Translations under genes and position numbers: made by a program | The notes under the pieces: generated by a model | Told to the model about the DNA's origin: nothing | Database searches by the model: none | Seen by the model: the letters and a program-made list of their open reading frames with translations, nothing else | Shown here: positions 15,018 through 24,523 of the stretch, piece after piece | Layout: every line of letters starts with the position of its first letter | Numbering within the stretch: position 1 is the first letter of the stretch | DNA from: an uncultured Bacteroidales bacterium | Lineage (GTDB): Bacteria > Bacteroidota > Bacteroidia > Bacteroidales > WCHB1-69 | Direction: 5' to 3' | Assembly: GCA_905233745.1 (NCBI GenBank) | Contig: CAJODA010000017.1 | Span: forward strand, 1-37,077 | Length of the DNA: 37,077 bases

Positions 15018-16805
15018 ATGTCAGAGTCCATTGAGAATAGACCTAAGAGAAGAAGAATTAGCACGTCCAAACCTATACCTGCCGGTTCTTCCAATCAAAA
15101 AAAACGCACTGAGAAAGTCATTCTGCCGGAGAAAAAGCCGGTTGTTTTCATAAAGGAAAGCCTTCCCAAGCCTTCAGACCAACCCGAAACCAACATGATG
15201 GTTGCGGAAGAGCCGATCATGATGGGCAATCCCGTTCCTGTGGAGAAGCCCCGCCGTGGACGGAAGAGCAAGACGGAGAATACAGAGACGGCAGAGATCT
15301 CTGTCCCCGCGCCTCAGGAGTCCGAATCAACGGAAGCATCCGCTGAAGAGAAGCCCGTCAAGAAGAAGAGGGGTCGCCCGAAAAAGAACCCGACAGAAGA
15401 GAAACCATCTGAAATTCAACCAGAAGAGACCCCTGCACTTGTGGTAGAGACACCGGAAACAGAAAAGAGTCCTGAAAAGGAGCCTGAAAACAAACCAGCT
15501 CAAACCGAGAACGAAAACGAAAATCCCAAGGTCTATAATAATAAGTCCAAGAAAAAGGACAAAAAGGAGAAGACGGACAAACCTCAAGGCAAGTCCGAGC
15601 AGAAGACCGCGGATTCCCCCGCACCGGCCAAAACCGAAGAGGAAAAGTTCATTGAGGAGCAGATGCGCATCCTCATTGATTCCCAGTACGACGGGGCGGT
15701 GAATGCGGAGGGTGTGTTGGAAATCACCAGCGACAACTGCGGATTTCTCCGTTCTTCCGACTACAATTACCTGGCCTCTCCTGATGACATATATGTATCA
15801 ATGTCACAAATCAAGCTGTTCGGCTTGAAAAATGGTGACACCATCTACGGGCAGATCCGCCCGCCAAAAGCAGGGGAGAAATACTTCCCGCTAACCAAGG
15901 TAGATAAGATTAACGGCTGTAATCCTGAAGATATCCGCGACCGTATTCCTTTCGACTATCTCACCCCCATGTTCCCGGACGAGAAAATCAACCTTACAGG
16001 GCATCCGGACTGCAACATCTCCACGCGCGTCATTGACCTTTTCGCCCCCATCGGCAAGGGGCAGCGCGGTCTTATTGTGGCCCAGCCGAAGACAGGAAAA
16101 ACGGTATTGTTGAAAGATGTGGCCAATGCCATCGCATACAACCATCCCGAGATATACCTCATCGTTCTGCTCATCGACGAGCGTCCGGAAGAGGTTACGG
16201 ACATGCAGCGCAGCGTAAATGCGGAGGTTATATCTTCCACTTTCGACGAACCCGCAGACCGTCATGTGAAAATCGCCAATATGGTCTTGGAAAAAGCCAA
16301 GCGCATGGTGGAGTGCGGACATGACGTCTGCATTCTGTTGGACTCCATCACCCGACTGGCGCGCGCATTCAACACTATTGCGCCCGCATCCGGCAAGGTG
16401 CTGTCCGGTGGTGTGGAAGCCAACGCTCTGCAAAAGCCCAAGCGCTTCTTCGGTGCTGCCCGCAACGTGGAAAACGGAGGCTCGCTCACCATCATCTCCA
16501 CTGCTCTTATTGACACCGGCTCCCGCATGGATGAGGTGATTTTCGAGGAGTTCAAGGGCACCGGCAACATGGAGCTGCAACTCGACCGCAAGCTCTCCAA
16601 CAAACGCATCTACCCTGCTGTTGACCTGGTATCCTCCAGCACACGCCGCGACGACCTCCTGCAATCACCCTCCACCCTCCAGAAAGTATGGATCCTGCGT
16701 AACCATATCGCCGATATGACTACCATCGAGGCCATGACCTTCATTAAAGAGAATATGGAAGACACCAAAGACAACGAAGAGTTCCTGAGATCCATGAACA
16801 GCTAA
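15018..16805 (+). CDS. rho: Transcription termination factor Rho with long disordered N-terminus
   Basis: Rho is a hexameric RNA-dependent ATPase that ends transcription. The protein has 595 residues, against about 420 in E. coli, because of an N-terminal extension of roughly 210 residues rich in Lys, Glu, Pro and Thr. This extension contains two AT-hook-like patches (RRGRKS at 79-84, RGRPKK at 118-123). The core then follows: the RNA-binding cold-shock-like part ([15 protein letters not shown]), the P-loop QPKTGKT at 356-362, the LIDERPEEV segment, and the Q/R-loop region ([20 protein letters not shown]). Such extensions are known in Bacteroidota; in Bacteroides thetaiotaomicron the disordered part is reported to drive condensate formation. 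It has its own promoter. Confidence 0.97.
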   Translation: MSESIENRPKRRRISTSKPIPAGSSNQKKRTEKVILPEKKPVVFIKESLPKPSDQPETNMMVAEEPIMMGNPVPVEKPRRGRKSKTENTETAEISVPAPQESESTEASAEEKPVKKKRGRPKKNPTEEKPSEIQPEETPALVVETPETEKSPEKEPENKPAQTENENENPKVYNNKSKKKDKKEKTDKPQGKSEQKTADSPAPAKTEEEKFIEEQMRILIDSQYDGAVNAEGVLEITSDNCGFLRSSDYNYLASPDDIYVSMSQIKLFGLKNGDTIYGQIRPPKAGEKYFPLTKVDKINGCNPEDIRDRIPFDYLTPMFPDEKINLTGHPDCNISTRVIDLFAPIGKGQRGLIVAQPKTGKTVLLKDVANAIAYNHPEIYLIVLLIDERPEEVTDMQRSVNAEVISSTFDEPADRHVKIANMVLEKAKRMVECGHDVCILLDSITRLARAFNTIAPASGKVLSGGVEANALQKPKRFFGAARNVENGGSLTIISTALIDTGSRMDEVIFEEFKGTGNMELQLDRKLSNKRIYPAVDLVSSSTRRDDLLQSPSTLQKVWILRNHIADMTTIEAMTFIKENMEDTKDNEEFLRSMNS

Positions 16806-16844
16806 CCATACCCCGAAACCACCTCCCAACCATTAACCTATCTT

Positions 16845-18137
16845 ATGAAAAGACTGCCAGTTCTTGCCTTCATTACCGTTTGCATGATTTTATTCATGGC
16901 AAACTGCAACAAGGCTAAAGCTTTCAGGAGCGAGGAGAAAAAAACTGTGGGAAACAACATCTCCGTCGAACGGGATACCACAGCCCCTCTGGCCCAGCAA
17001 CTGGCTCTTTTTATTGACAGTATCTGCAACCGTCTGAACGGCACGATGATCATTGCCCGGCATGACACCATCTTGGTACAGCGCGCTTCCGGATACCTGC
17101 AGCTGTTCCGTGAGGCCACCGGTTACGATACCATCACCTACAACGATCTTGCCAGACTGCGAAAACAGAGGGAGAATATGGTAACGATGGAGAGCCTCTT
17201 TGACCTCGCCTCGGTTTCAAAGCAGTTTACCGCCGCTGCCATCCTGAAGTTATGCTCCGAAGAGAAACTGAAGTTGACGGACTCCCTGTGCAAATTCTAC
17301 CCTAATTTGCCCTACAAAAATGTCACCATCAAGCAGTTGCTAACCCACACTTCCGGCATTCCGGAGTACTTCAACTTTGATTTCAATCTTTACGACACCA
17401 CCTTTTTTATTGACAACGAACAGCTTATTCGGGTATTGGAACAACAGCGTTTCCCTCAAATGTTCCCACGCGGCACCCGCTTCAAATACGTGAACACCAA
17501 CTACGCCATTCTGGCTGCCATCGTAGCCAAAGTCTCCGGGCATCCGTTCGAGTACTACGTGCGCACCAAACTTTGGGAACCGGCCGGTATAAAGGACGCG
17601 CGCTTCTTCACTGAAATTGTGGGCATCTCTCCTGTGGACTTGCTTCATCACGCCCCTGTAGAAAAGGGACAGGAGTATGTCATCGCCTATCCGATGAAAA
17701 GCATGTCAAACAAGCCCGTGGCGCGCGGACACTGGAGGAGTGGGGCTCTGGCACAGTACGACCGCCTCAACGGCATTCTCGGGGACAAGGGTGTGTACAC
17801 CAGCGCCGAAGACCTCATCAAATGGACCAACGCCTTTTACATCAAATACAAAATCCTTCCTAAAGAATGGGTTGACCAGGCCATCAGTATCCAAAACAGG
17901 CTCAATAACGGCAAGCAGCCGAAAGAAGGATACGGATATGGTGTACGCTTGGAGAATAAGGAAGAGCATGGCTTTGTAGTTTATCACGGCGGCCTTTGGG
18001 ACGGTTTCCATAATCTGTGGCTCTATCGTCCCTCCGACGGACTTCAAATTGTCTTCCTAAGCAATTTCTACAACCGCGCTCACTCCGGAAAATCTAATGA
18101 AATCATAAATTTTGTGGACAGTCTTTCACATCGCTAA
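16845..18137 (+). CDS. Beta-lactamase-fold serine hydrolase (class C/PBP-like)
   Basis: This 430-residue protein has an N-terminal hydrophobic signal with a possible lipobox (MANC, Cys21). The three active-site motifs of the serine beta-lactamase/penicillin-binding fold are present: SxxK as SVSK (S123-K126), YxN as YVN (Y215-N217) and HGG near residue 385. Family members include esterases, D-aminopeptidases and DD-peptidases; the substrate cannot be told from sequence. The conserved LLTHTSGIPEY block is typical of the esterase/EstB-like branch. It is exported or lipid-anchored. It follows rho by 39 bases and precedes the PHP gene by 9, so it may share transcription with them. Confidence 0.88.
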   Translation: MKRLPVLAFITVCMILFMANCNKAKAFRSEEKKTVGNNISVERDTTAPLAQQLALFIDSICNRLNGTMIIARHDTILVQRASGYLQLFREATGYDTITYNDLARLRKQRENMVTMESLFDLASVSKQFTAAAILKLCSEEKLKLTDSLCKFYPNLPYKNVTIKQLLTHTSGIPEYFNFDFNLYDTTFFIDNEQLIRVLEQQRFPQMFPRGTRFKYVNTNYAILAAIVAKVSGHPFEYYVRTKLWEPAGIKDARFFTEIVGISPVDLLHHAPVEKGQEYVIAYPMKSMSNKPVARGHWRSGALAQYDRLNGILGDKGVYTSAEDLIKWTNAFYIKYKILPKEWVDQAISIQNRLNNGKQPKEGYGYGVRLENKEEHGFVVYHGGLWDGFHNLWLYRPSDGLQIVFLSNFYNRAHSGKSNEIINFVDSLSHR

Positions 18138-18146
18138 CCCCACTAT

Positions 18147-18974
18147 ATGAACGCTAACTACCACACCCATTGCACCTATTGCGACGGCAAGGACCCGCTG
18201 CCCGCTTTTGTAGCAGCAGCTGAAGCCCTGCATTTCGACCAGTTGGGGTTCTCCTCTCACGCTCCCGTCCCTTTTGAAAACAACTTCGGCATCCAGGAGA
18301 ATCAAATCCCTGCCTACTGCCAAGAAATAGACCAACTGCAGACACAGACATCAGTCCAACTGCTGAAATCCTTGGAGTGTGACTTTATCCCTGGCATGTC
18401 CACCCCCTTTGACGTATTCAAGAACAACCATCACCTGGATTACATTATTGGCGGCGTGCATCTGGTGCGTCCCAGAAACAGCGACCAACTATGGTTTATT
18501 GACGGATCAAAGCGCGAAATTTATGACAATGGATTGTTCCAGCTTTTCAACGGTAATATCCGTGAGGCTGTGACCACTTTCTGGGAGCAGACCTTCGAGA
18601 TGCTGGAGACCCAACATATGGATATCATCGCTCATGTGGACAAAATCAAGATGCACAACCAACATCGCTTTTTCCAAGAGGATGAAAAATGGTACAAAGT
18701 GCTTGTCGAAAAGGCGATACAGCTTATCCACCAACACGATGTGGTAATGGAGATAAACACCAGAGGGTTGTACAAAAAGCGTTGCGACGCTTTCTACCCT
18801 TCCACAGAAATATTGATGAAAGCCCGGAAGCTGGATATTCCGGTCGTCATAAACACTGATGCACACAAAGCTGAGGAGTTGGGATATTATGCCGACGAAG
18901 CGGAACAGGAGCTGCGGCACTGTGGCTATGAACACGTTGTGCATTACGATACGGAGCAAAAACGTTTCCGCTAA
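18147..18974 (+). CDS. PHP-domain histidinol-phosphatase family protein
   Basis: This 275-residue protein begins NYHTHCTYCDG, the first metal-binding motif of PHP phosphoesterases, followed by LGFSSHAP, LECDFIPG, IIGGVHLV, the IIAHVDKIK strand and VINTDAHKAEEL near the C-terminus, matching the HisK/HisJ-type histidinol-phosphatase family. It would hydrolyse histidinol phosphate or a related phosphoester using a metal cluster. No other histidine-biosynthesis gene is nearby, so the substrate is uncertain. It ends two bases from the convergent BFN gene. Confidence 0.85.
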   Translation: MNANYHTHCTYCDGKDPLPAFVAAAEALHFDQLGFSSHAPVPFENNFGIQENQIPAYCQEIDQLQTQTSVQLLKSLECDFIPGMSTPFDVFKNNHHLDYIIGGVHLVRPRNSDQLWFIDGSKREIYDNGLFQLFNGNIREAVTTFWEQTFEMLETQHMDIIAHVDKIKMHNQHRFFQEDEKWYKVLVEKAIQLIHQHDVVMEINTRGLYKKRCDAFYPSTEILMKARKLDIPVVINTDAHKAEELGYYADEAEQELRHCGYEHVVHYDTEQKRFR

Positions 18975-18976
18975 AA

Positions 18977-19585
18977 CTATTTACGCCGGTTAATCTCCTC
19001 TTGAATCTTAGAGGCCAATTCGTAATCCTCGCTTTCTATGGCCCCCTCCAGCAGCGATTCCAATTCCGTTGTGATCATCTCCTTGATTTTCTGCTCTATA
19101 TAAGCATCCGGACGAATTTCACGTGTATCGGATAACACATCCGCAGGATTGAATTCCTCTAAAACATCCGTTGCCTGGTCCATCAGACAGTTGGCGTTGA
19201 ACACCTCTTCCAGCATATAAAACGGAGCCTCTGATCTAAGGGCCAATGCTATGGCATCGGAGGGGCGTGCATCAATCACAATCACACTATTGTCCGGACG
19301 CTGGATATGCAGGTTGGCAAAGTAAACCCCATCTTCATAATGCACAATGTTCACCTCCGCCAAGCGGCTGCCAAACTGACCGCAAAGTGCAACGAAGAGT
19401 TCGTGGGTAAGCGGCCTTTGCGTGTGTGAGCGGTTCAGCTCCACTAAAATGGCCCGCGCTTCGCTCATCCCTATGATGATAGGCACATACCGGTCCCCTT
19501 CCTTCTCTTTCAATATCAGGGAGAAAGCCTCTGACGGCTGTGTCGCCGCATGAATGTCCGCTACTATAAGTTCGATTCTGGGCAT
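18977..19585 (-). CDS. Bifunctional nuclease (BFN/DUF151) family protein with UVR motif
   Basis: The protein has 202 residues from MPRIELIVADI. Residues 1 to about 130 are the BFN domain (DUF151), with the IIIGMSEARAI and VIDARPSDAIALAL signatures. The C-terminal 35 residues form a UvrB/UvrC-type motif (LLEGAIESEDYELASKIQEEI). This pairing is common in Bacteroidota. BFN proteins are reported to have RNase and DNase activity in plants; the bacterial role is not settled. A longer reading from 19654 would translate a CCCCAAC-type repeat and is rejected. It follows purL on the same strand and converges with the PHP gene. Confidence 0.9.
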   Translation of the reverse strand: MPRIELIVADIHAATQPSEAFSLILKEKEGDRYVPIIIGMSEARAILVELNRSHTQRPLTHELFVALCGQFGSRLAEVNIVHYEDGVYFANLHIQRPDNSVIVIDARPSDAIALALRSEAPFYMLEEVFNANCLMDQATDVLEEFNPADVLSDTREIRPDAYIEQKIKEMITTELESLLEGAIESEDYELASKIQEEINRRK

Positions 19586-19586
19586 G

Positions 19587-19655
19587 TTGGGGATTGGGTG
19601 TTGGGGGTTGGGAGTTGGGGGTTGGGGCAAATACCAGCGAACAACCCCCAACACC
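19587..19655. repeat. G-rich heptad repeat with flanking inverted repeat between purL and BFN gene
   Basis: On the plus strand six 7-bp units of TTGGGNN run from 19587 to 19628, giving six runs of three or more G with short spacers, a strong G-quadruplex pattern on that strand. A perfect 14-bp inverted repeat lies over and beside it: GGTGTTGGGGGTTG at 19597-19610 and CAACCCCCAACACC at 19642-19655. On the minus-strand transcript this would fold into a GC-rich hairpin directly after the purL stop codon and just before the start of the BFN gene. Confidence 0.75.
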
Positions 19656-22600
19656 TAATTTCTGAAGTACTCTACTGCATTCTGGAAAATATCCTGAAAC
19701 TTATCTCCGTCGATGTTCTTATACAGGTTTTCGCCTTTGCGTTCGCTGTGTCCCATCTTGCCAAGTATGAGACCATCATCGGAGACAATACCTTCGATGG
19801 CATAGAAGGACCCGTTAGGGTTGTCAAGAGGATTCATGCTCACGCGGCCTGCTTCGTCGCAATATTGGAAGGCCACCTGGCCGTTTTCGAACAGCTGGCG
19901 TGCAAGTTCCTCATTCACGACAAACTTGCCTTCTCCATGGCTGACGGCGATGCTGTGCACATCTCCAACCTGGAAGGAGCTGAGCCAAGGGGAAGCCACC
20001 GTGGAGACTCGCGTGCGCACAATGCGTGAGATGTGGCGGTTGATGTTGTTGCGGTACAGCGTCGGTGAGTCCGGGGTGATGTCTCCCAAACGGCCAAAGG
20101 GCAGCAGTCCCGATTTGACGAGGGCCTGGAAACCATTGCAGATACCGAGTATGAGCCCTTTTCGGGCCAGCAGGTCGTTAACAGCAGCCTTGACCTTGGC
20201 GTTGTTGAGCACAGTGGCGATAAACTTACCGCTACCGTCAGGCTCGTCGCCGGAGCTAAAGCCACCGCTGAGCGCCAGAATCTGCGACTCGCGAATCGCC
20301 TGTGCCAGCTCATCCAACGACTCGTTAATCTCTTTTTCATTGAGATTGCGGAAGACAAAAATGTGGGACTCTGCGCCGGCATCCTCAAATGCCTTGGCCG
20401 TGTCGTAATCGCAGTTCGTGCCCGGGAACACCGGCAAGATGACCTTCGGTTTGGCAATCTTAACCGGTGGCTGGCCCACAGGGGCACATTTGCTATTAAT
20501 CGCAAATTCCGCACCGGTAGAAGAAGTCTCGTTTGCAGCCATGTCGGGATAAAGGTTGAAATAAACCCCACGCCAAGCTTCAAGGCAGGCCTCTTTGTCC
20601 AGTTTCTCTCCATTGATGACAAACTCATCCGAAACGAGACCCAGCTCTATGGCAAATTCGGCATCCAATTTCACTTTCGACTCCACGATAAAACTGCCGT
20701 AACCATAATCAAAGAGATTCAAATCGGTGTGGATGTCAAAGCCGAGGTCATTTCCAAAGCTCATCTTCGCCAAGGCCTCTGCCACACCACCGTATTGCAG
20801 GGTATAGGCCGACACAACATTGCCGTTCAAGGTTTGTTGGTGCACAAAATCAAATACCGTACGGGTACGCTGAATATTGGGCAGGCAATGATCAATCTTG
20901 TTTTGAATGAAGTAGATATAATTTCCCTTTTCTTTAAATTCAGGAGAGATGATGTTTTTAGCGTTTTCCGTAGTAATGGCAAACGATACGAAAGTGGGCG
21001 GCACGTTGAGGTTTTTGAAGGTTCCGCTCATAGAGTCCTTTCCACCAAGCGCGGCCAGGTCGAACTGTTTGAGCATCCAAATGCAGCCCAGCATAGCAGC
21101 GCAGGGCTTGCCCCAGCGGGTCGGCTCGTGACCCATCTTCTCGAAATACTCCTGGAACGTAAACCGGAGCTTACGATAATCTGCACCGGAAGCCACCACC
21201 TTGGACATGGATTCCAAAATGGCGAACACAGCGGCGTGGAAGGGAGAGCGCAGTGCAATATAGGGATTGTATCCGAATGCCATGATACTCGCCGTATTGG
21301 TGTGCCCATGCAAAACGGGCAGCTTCTGCACCGAAGCCTGGGCCTCCGTCAGTTGACGTTTTCCGCCGAAGGGCATCAGCACGGTTGTTGCGCCGATAGT
21401 GGCATCGAACATCTCAATCAGTCCCTTCTGCGAAGCCACGTTGGGATTTGTGAGACAGCTCTCCATCTTCTCCTGCAGGGTTGTACCTGTGACGGGTTGC
21501 GGCTCAAGTACATTCTCAGGTATCGCATTCACCACCGCCTCTGTCTTCTGCCGCACACCGTTGGTGTTGATGAAATCGCGGCTGAGGTTGACAATGGTCT
21601 TACCGCGCCATGTCATCGTCAGACGGTTGGTATCGGTAACGTGGGCAATAATGTTCGCTTCAATATTTTCCTGGCGGCAGTATTCGAAGAAAGTATCCAC
21701 ATCCTTTGCGTCCACTACCACGCTCATGCGTTCCTGTGATTCGCTGATGGCCACCTCTGTGCCGTTGAGTCCCTTGTATTTGGTACGTACTGAGTCGAGA
21801 TTGATTTCCAGCCCGTCGGCCAGCTCACCGATTGCCACACTGACGCCGCCGGCGCCGAAGTCGTTGGACTTCTTGATCAGGCGGGTCACTTCGGGGCGGC
21901 GGAAGAGATGCTGGATTTTGCGTTCCTCGGGAGCGTTGCCTTTCTGCACCTCAGCGGCGCAGGTGTCGAGCGACTTCTCATTATGTTCCTTGGAAGCTCC
22001 TGTAGCGCCTCCGATGCCGTCACGTCCGGTGCGTCCGCCGAACATGATGATGACATCGCCGGGTTGCGGGCGCTCACGGCGCACATGGTCCACCGGAGCC
22101 GCACCTACCACCGCGCCAATCTCCAAACGCTTGGCCCGGTAATCATCGTGATATATCTCGCGCACGTGCGTGGTGGCCAGGCCGATCTGGTTGCCATAGG
22201 ACGAGTAACCGGCAGCAGCGCTCTTGGAAATCACCGACTGCGGAAGCTTGCCCTCCATCGTCTCACTCATGGGTGCGTTAATGTTACCAGCACCCGTCAC
22301 GCGCAAAGCCTGATACACATAGCTACGCCCGCTCAGCGGATCGCGAATGGCGCCGCCCACACAGGTGGCCGCCCCACCGAATGGCTCTATCTCCGTCGGA
22401 TGATTGTGCGTCTCATTTTTGAACATCAACAACCAAGGCTCCTCCTTCCCGTCCACATCCACGTTAATATACACACTGCAGGCATTGTTCTCCTCTGAGA
22501 CCTCCATGTCCTCCAGGTTGCCGGCCTTACGCTCATACTTCCCGTTGATGCACGCCATGTCCATTAGGGTCTGAGGCTTTTCACGGTCACCATACACGGC

Positions 22601-23368
22601 CTTCCGCATAGCCAGATACTGGTCGTAAGCCTCCTGCAACTGGTATTGCAATGTTGACGGAGTGAAAGTGATGCGCGTCAGCTCCGTCTCAAACGTGGTG
22701 TGACGGCAATGGTCGCTCCAATAGGTATCCAACAACTTGATTTCGGTATCAGACGGATCCCGTTTCTCTTCGTTTTTGAAATAGTCCTGAATAAATTGCA
22801 AATCCTCCAGCGACATGGCCAGTCCCATCTTCGTCCGAAACTCCTCCAACCGCCCAGTAGTCCATGCGCGGAATTCGTCATACACACAAACATCCTGGAC
22901 ATCCGGATTTTCAGTCAGCTCCAGCACACTCATATCCTTCTCTCTGGCCTCCACCTCGTTGATGCAATATCTCTTGATCTGAGCAAACTGCCCTGCCGTA
23001 AGATCGGCATCGAACACGTAGAGTTTCGCACTCTTAATCACCACCTCAGCCTTGGGGTCAAGCAGCGAGAAGCACTGCATTGCGCTGTCGGCACGCTGGT
23101 CAAACTGGCCGGGCAAATACTCCACCGCCAGATACGTAAGGCCATCCAACGGGAAATCCTCCGTAATGGCGTCCACCACTGGCTCTGACAGAACGCCCAC
23201 CTTGGCACGCTCCAGCAGGACATCATCCACTTGGAAAATATCATACACATTCAACAATCGCAAACTGCGGATTTGAAGATTGAAATTACGGTTGAGTGTA
23301 TCTTTCAGACTGACGGCTTCCACATCAAAGCCCGGTTTCTTCTCGACGAAAATTCGTACGTTTCGCAT
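19655..23368 (-). CDS. purL: Phosphoribosylformylglycinamidine synthase
   Basis: This single-chain enzyme of 1237 residues catalyses step 4 of purine synthesis, turning FGAR plus glutamine and ATP into FGAM. It has the large PurL architecture: N-terminal PurS-like domain (MRNVRIFVEKK), linker, two AIRS-type catalytic halves (with HNHPTEIEPFGGAATCVGG and later GGKDSMSGTF), and a glutaminase domain from about residue 975. The glutaminase nucleophile lies in GICNGFQAL (about residue 1085), and the SHGEGKF and final HSERK regions are present. The start at 23368 is chosen because the N-terminal domain begins there; a longer frame from 23449 contains the promoter. It is transcribed with the BFN gene 69 bases downstream. 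Confidence 0.97.
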   Translation of the reverse strand: MRNVRIFVEKKPGFDVEAVSLKDTLNRNFNLQIRSLRLLNVYDIFQVDDVLLERAKVGVLSEPVVDAITEDFPLDGLTYLAVEYLPGQFDQRADSAMQCFSLLDPKAEVVIKSAKLYVFDADLTAGQFAQIKRYCINEVEAREKDMSVLELTENPDVQDVCVYDEFRAWTTGRLEEFRTKMGLAMSLEDLQFIQDYFKNEEKRDPSDTEIKLLDTYWSDHCRHTTFETELTRITFTPSTLQYQLQEAYDQYLAMRKAVYGDREKPQTLMDMACINGKYERKAGNLEDMEVSEENNACSVYINVDVDGKEEPWLLMFKNETHNHPTEIEPFGGAATCVGGAIRDPLSGRSYVYQALRVTGAGNINAPMSETMEGKLPQSVISKSAAAGYSSYGNQIGLATTHVREIYHDDYRAKRLEIGAVVGAAPVDHVRRERPQPGDVIIMFGGRTGRDGIGGATGASKEHNEKSLDTCAAEVQKGNAPEERKIQHLFRRPEVTRLIKKSNDFGAGGVSVAIGELADGLEINLDSVRTKYKGLNGTEVAISESQERMSVVVDAKDVDTFFEYCRQENIEANIIAHVTDTNRLTMTWRGKTIVNLSRDFINTNGVRQKTEAVVNAIPENVLEPQPVTGTTLQEKMESCLTNPNVASQKGLIEMFDATIGATTVLMPFGGKRQLTEAQASVQKLPVLHGHTNTASIMAFGYNPYIALRSPFHAAVFAILESMSKVVASGADYRKLRFTFQEYFEKMGHEPTRWGKPCAAMLGCIWMLKQFDLAALGGKDSMSGTFKNLNVPPTFVSFAITTENAKNIISPEFKEKGNYIYFIQNKIDHCLPNIQRTRTVFDFVHQQTLNGNVVSAYTLQYGGVAEALAKMSFGNDLGFDIHTDLNLFDYGYGSFIVESKVKLDAEFAIELGLVSDEFVINGEKLDKEACLEAWRGVYFNLYPDMAANETSSTGAEFAINSKCAPVGQPPVKIAKPKVILPVFPGTNCDYDTAKAFEDAGAESHIFVFRNLNEKEINESLDELAQAIRESQILALSGGFSSGDEPDGSGKFIATVLNNAKVKAAVNDLLARKGLILGICNGFQALVKSGLLPFGRLGDITPDSPTLYRNNINRHISRIVRTRVSTVASPWLSSFQVGDVHSIAVSHGEGKFVVNEELARQLFENGQVAFQYCDEAGRVSMNPLDNPNGSFYAIEGIVSDDGLILGKMGHSERKGENLYKNIDGDKFQDIFQNAVEYFRN

Positions 23369-23396
23369 ATTAGGTGGTTTTGGTTTTTTAGAAATG

Positions 23397-23404
23397 CAAA
23401 AATA
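23397..23404 (-). promoter_or_regulatory. -7 promoter box for purL
   Basis: On the minus strand TATTTTTG followed by C, 28 bases before the ATG at 23368. It lies inside the longer open frame, supporting the shorter start. No PurR-like box or purine riboswitch was recognised. Confidence 0.6.
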
Positions 23405-23475
23405 TGAAAAAAGTGTAAAGGTGGGGAAGATTGAATATTGGAAAGTCATTCAAATCTCCCGGATTCTTAACTTCA

Positions 23476-24420
23476 TTAATCTTCGGGCAAGGCTTTGAAG
23501 CCCAAGCCCATGATTTCGGAACTTTCAATGACGTTGACGAATGCCTGCGGATCGAGCAGGCGCAGATTGGATTTTAGTTTGACGAGATCCGAACGGTCCA
23601 GGGTTACATATATCATTTTGCGCTGGGCACCTTGGTAGAGTCCGGTGCCGGCGAAAGTGGTGCCGCCGCGTTTCATGTCGTTGATTATAAAATCACGCAC
23701 CTCCTCAATCCTATCCGTGACAATAAAGACCGTCTTATAAGACTTGATACCATCCACAATAAGGTCAATGACCTTGCTCTCAATGACAATCAGGATAATG
23801 GAATAAATAGGCAGGCGAATCTGCTTAAAGGCTATGAGGGTCGTGAGGGTGATGCAGGAATCTACAACGAGCACGAGGGTGCCGAGAGATATTTTGGTGT
23901 ATTTATGAATAATCATAGAGATGATGTCACTACCACCGGAAGTGGCGCCAGATTTGAAAATGAGGCCGATAGCCAAGCCATAAATAACGCCGGCCACCAC
24001 CGTATTCAAGAAATAGTCAGGGATGAAAAACATATCGCTATGCGGAATCTGCACGTAGTTGTTCGCCTTGACAGCCTCTGCCACAATGCCCTCGTGAATC
24101 ACGGGATTATAGCCCCATAGTGTCTCGATAAGCCAAGTGAACGCGAAAATCAAGATTGTGGAAACCACCGTTTTAACACCGAATTTGGGTCCTAACACCC
24201 ACGTACCGACGAGCAGCAACGGGATATCCATACAGATGGCATAGTAACTGATCTTCCATGGCCAAACCGTATTGAGCACATTGGCCAGACCATAGGTTCC
24301 ACCAGGAGCCAGCAAATAGGGGTTCACAAACATCACATCGCCTACGGCAAAGAGCAAACTGCCCACAACCAGCAGCAAATAGGCGAAGGTTTCATCTTTC
24401 AACTTATTTTTATTCAACAT
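23476..24420 (-). CDS. YitT family membrane protein (DUF161-DUF2179)
   Basis: The protein has 314 residues from MLNKNKLKDETF. The first about 230 contain five or so hydrophobic segments of the YitT membrane domain, including VNPYLLAPGGTYGLANVL and GLIFKSGATSGGSDII with its conserved GATSGGSDI-type signature. A cytoplasmic DUF2179 domain follows (KTVFIVTDRIEEVRDFII through MIYVTLDRSDLVKLK). Its transport or sensing function is unknown. The longer start at 24480 is rejected because the promoter lies within it. It is monocistronic as far as can be seen. Confidence 0.9.
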   Translation of the reverse strand: MLNKNKLKDETFAYLLLVVGSLLFAVGDVMFVNPYLLAPGGTYGLANVLNTVWPWKISYYAICMDIPLLLVGTWVLGPKFGVKTVVSTILIFAFTWLIETLWGYNPVIHEGIVAEAVKANNYVQIPHSDMFFIPDYFLNTVVAGVIYGLAIGLIFKSGATSGGSDIISMIIHKYTKISLGTLVLVVDSCITLTTLIAFKQIRLPIYSIILIVIESKVIDLIVDGIKSYKTVFIVTDRIEEVRDFIINDMKRGGTTFAGTGLYQGAQRKMIYVTLDRSDLVKLKSNLRLLDPQAFVNVIESSEIMGLGFKALPED

Positions 24421-24445
24421 ATTAGGTAAAATTAATTTCCGGATG

Positions 24446-24453
24446 CAAAAGTA
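24446..24453 (-). promoter_or_regulatory. -7 promoter box for the YitT gene
   Basis: On the minus strand TACTTTTG followed by C, 25 bases before the ATG at 24420. No clear -33 TTG is visible. Confidence 0.55.
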
Positions 24454-24523
24454 CAAAAAAAGGTGAAGCGGATGAAACACCCCGGGTAAGGAAAAACGGT
24501 GTATAAACAGACTTGCGGCCGCT

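Noticed and set aside
19571-19586. GTTCGATTC resembling a tRNA T-arm
   Set aside because: It lies in the first codons of the BFN gene and no acceptor, D or anticodon arms fit around it.
20363-21739. A 458-residue plus-strand open frame opposite purL
   Set aside because: Antisense to conserved purL coding sequence, with no recognisable domain; a product of codon bias on the other strand.
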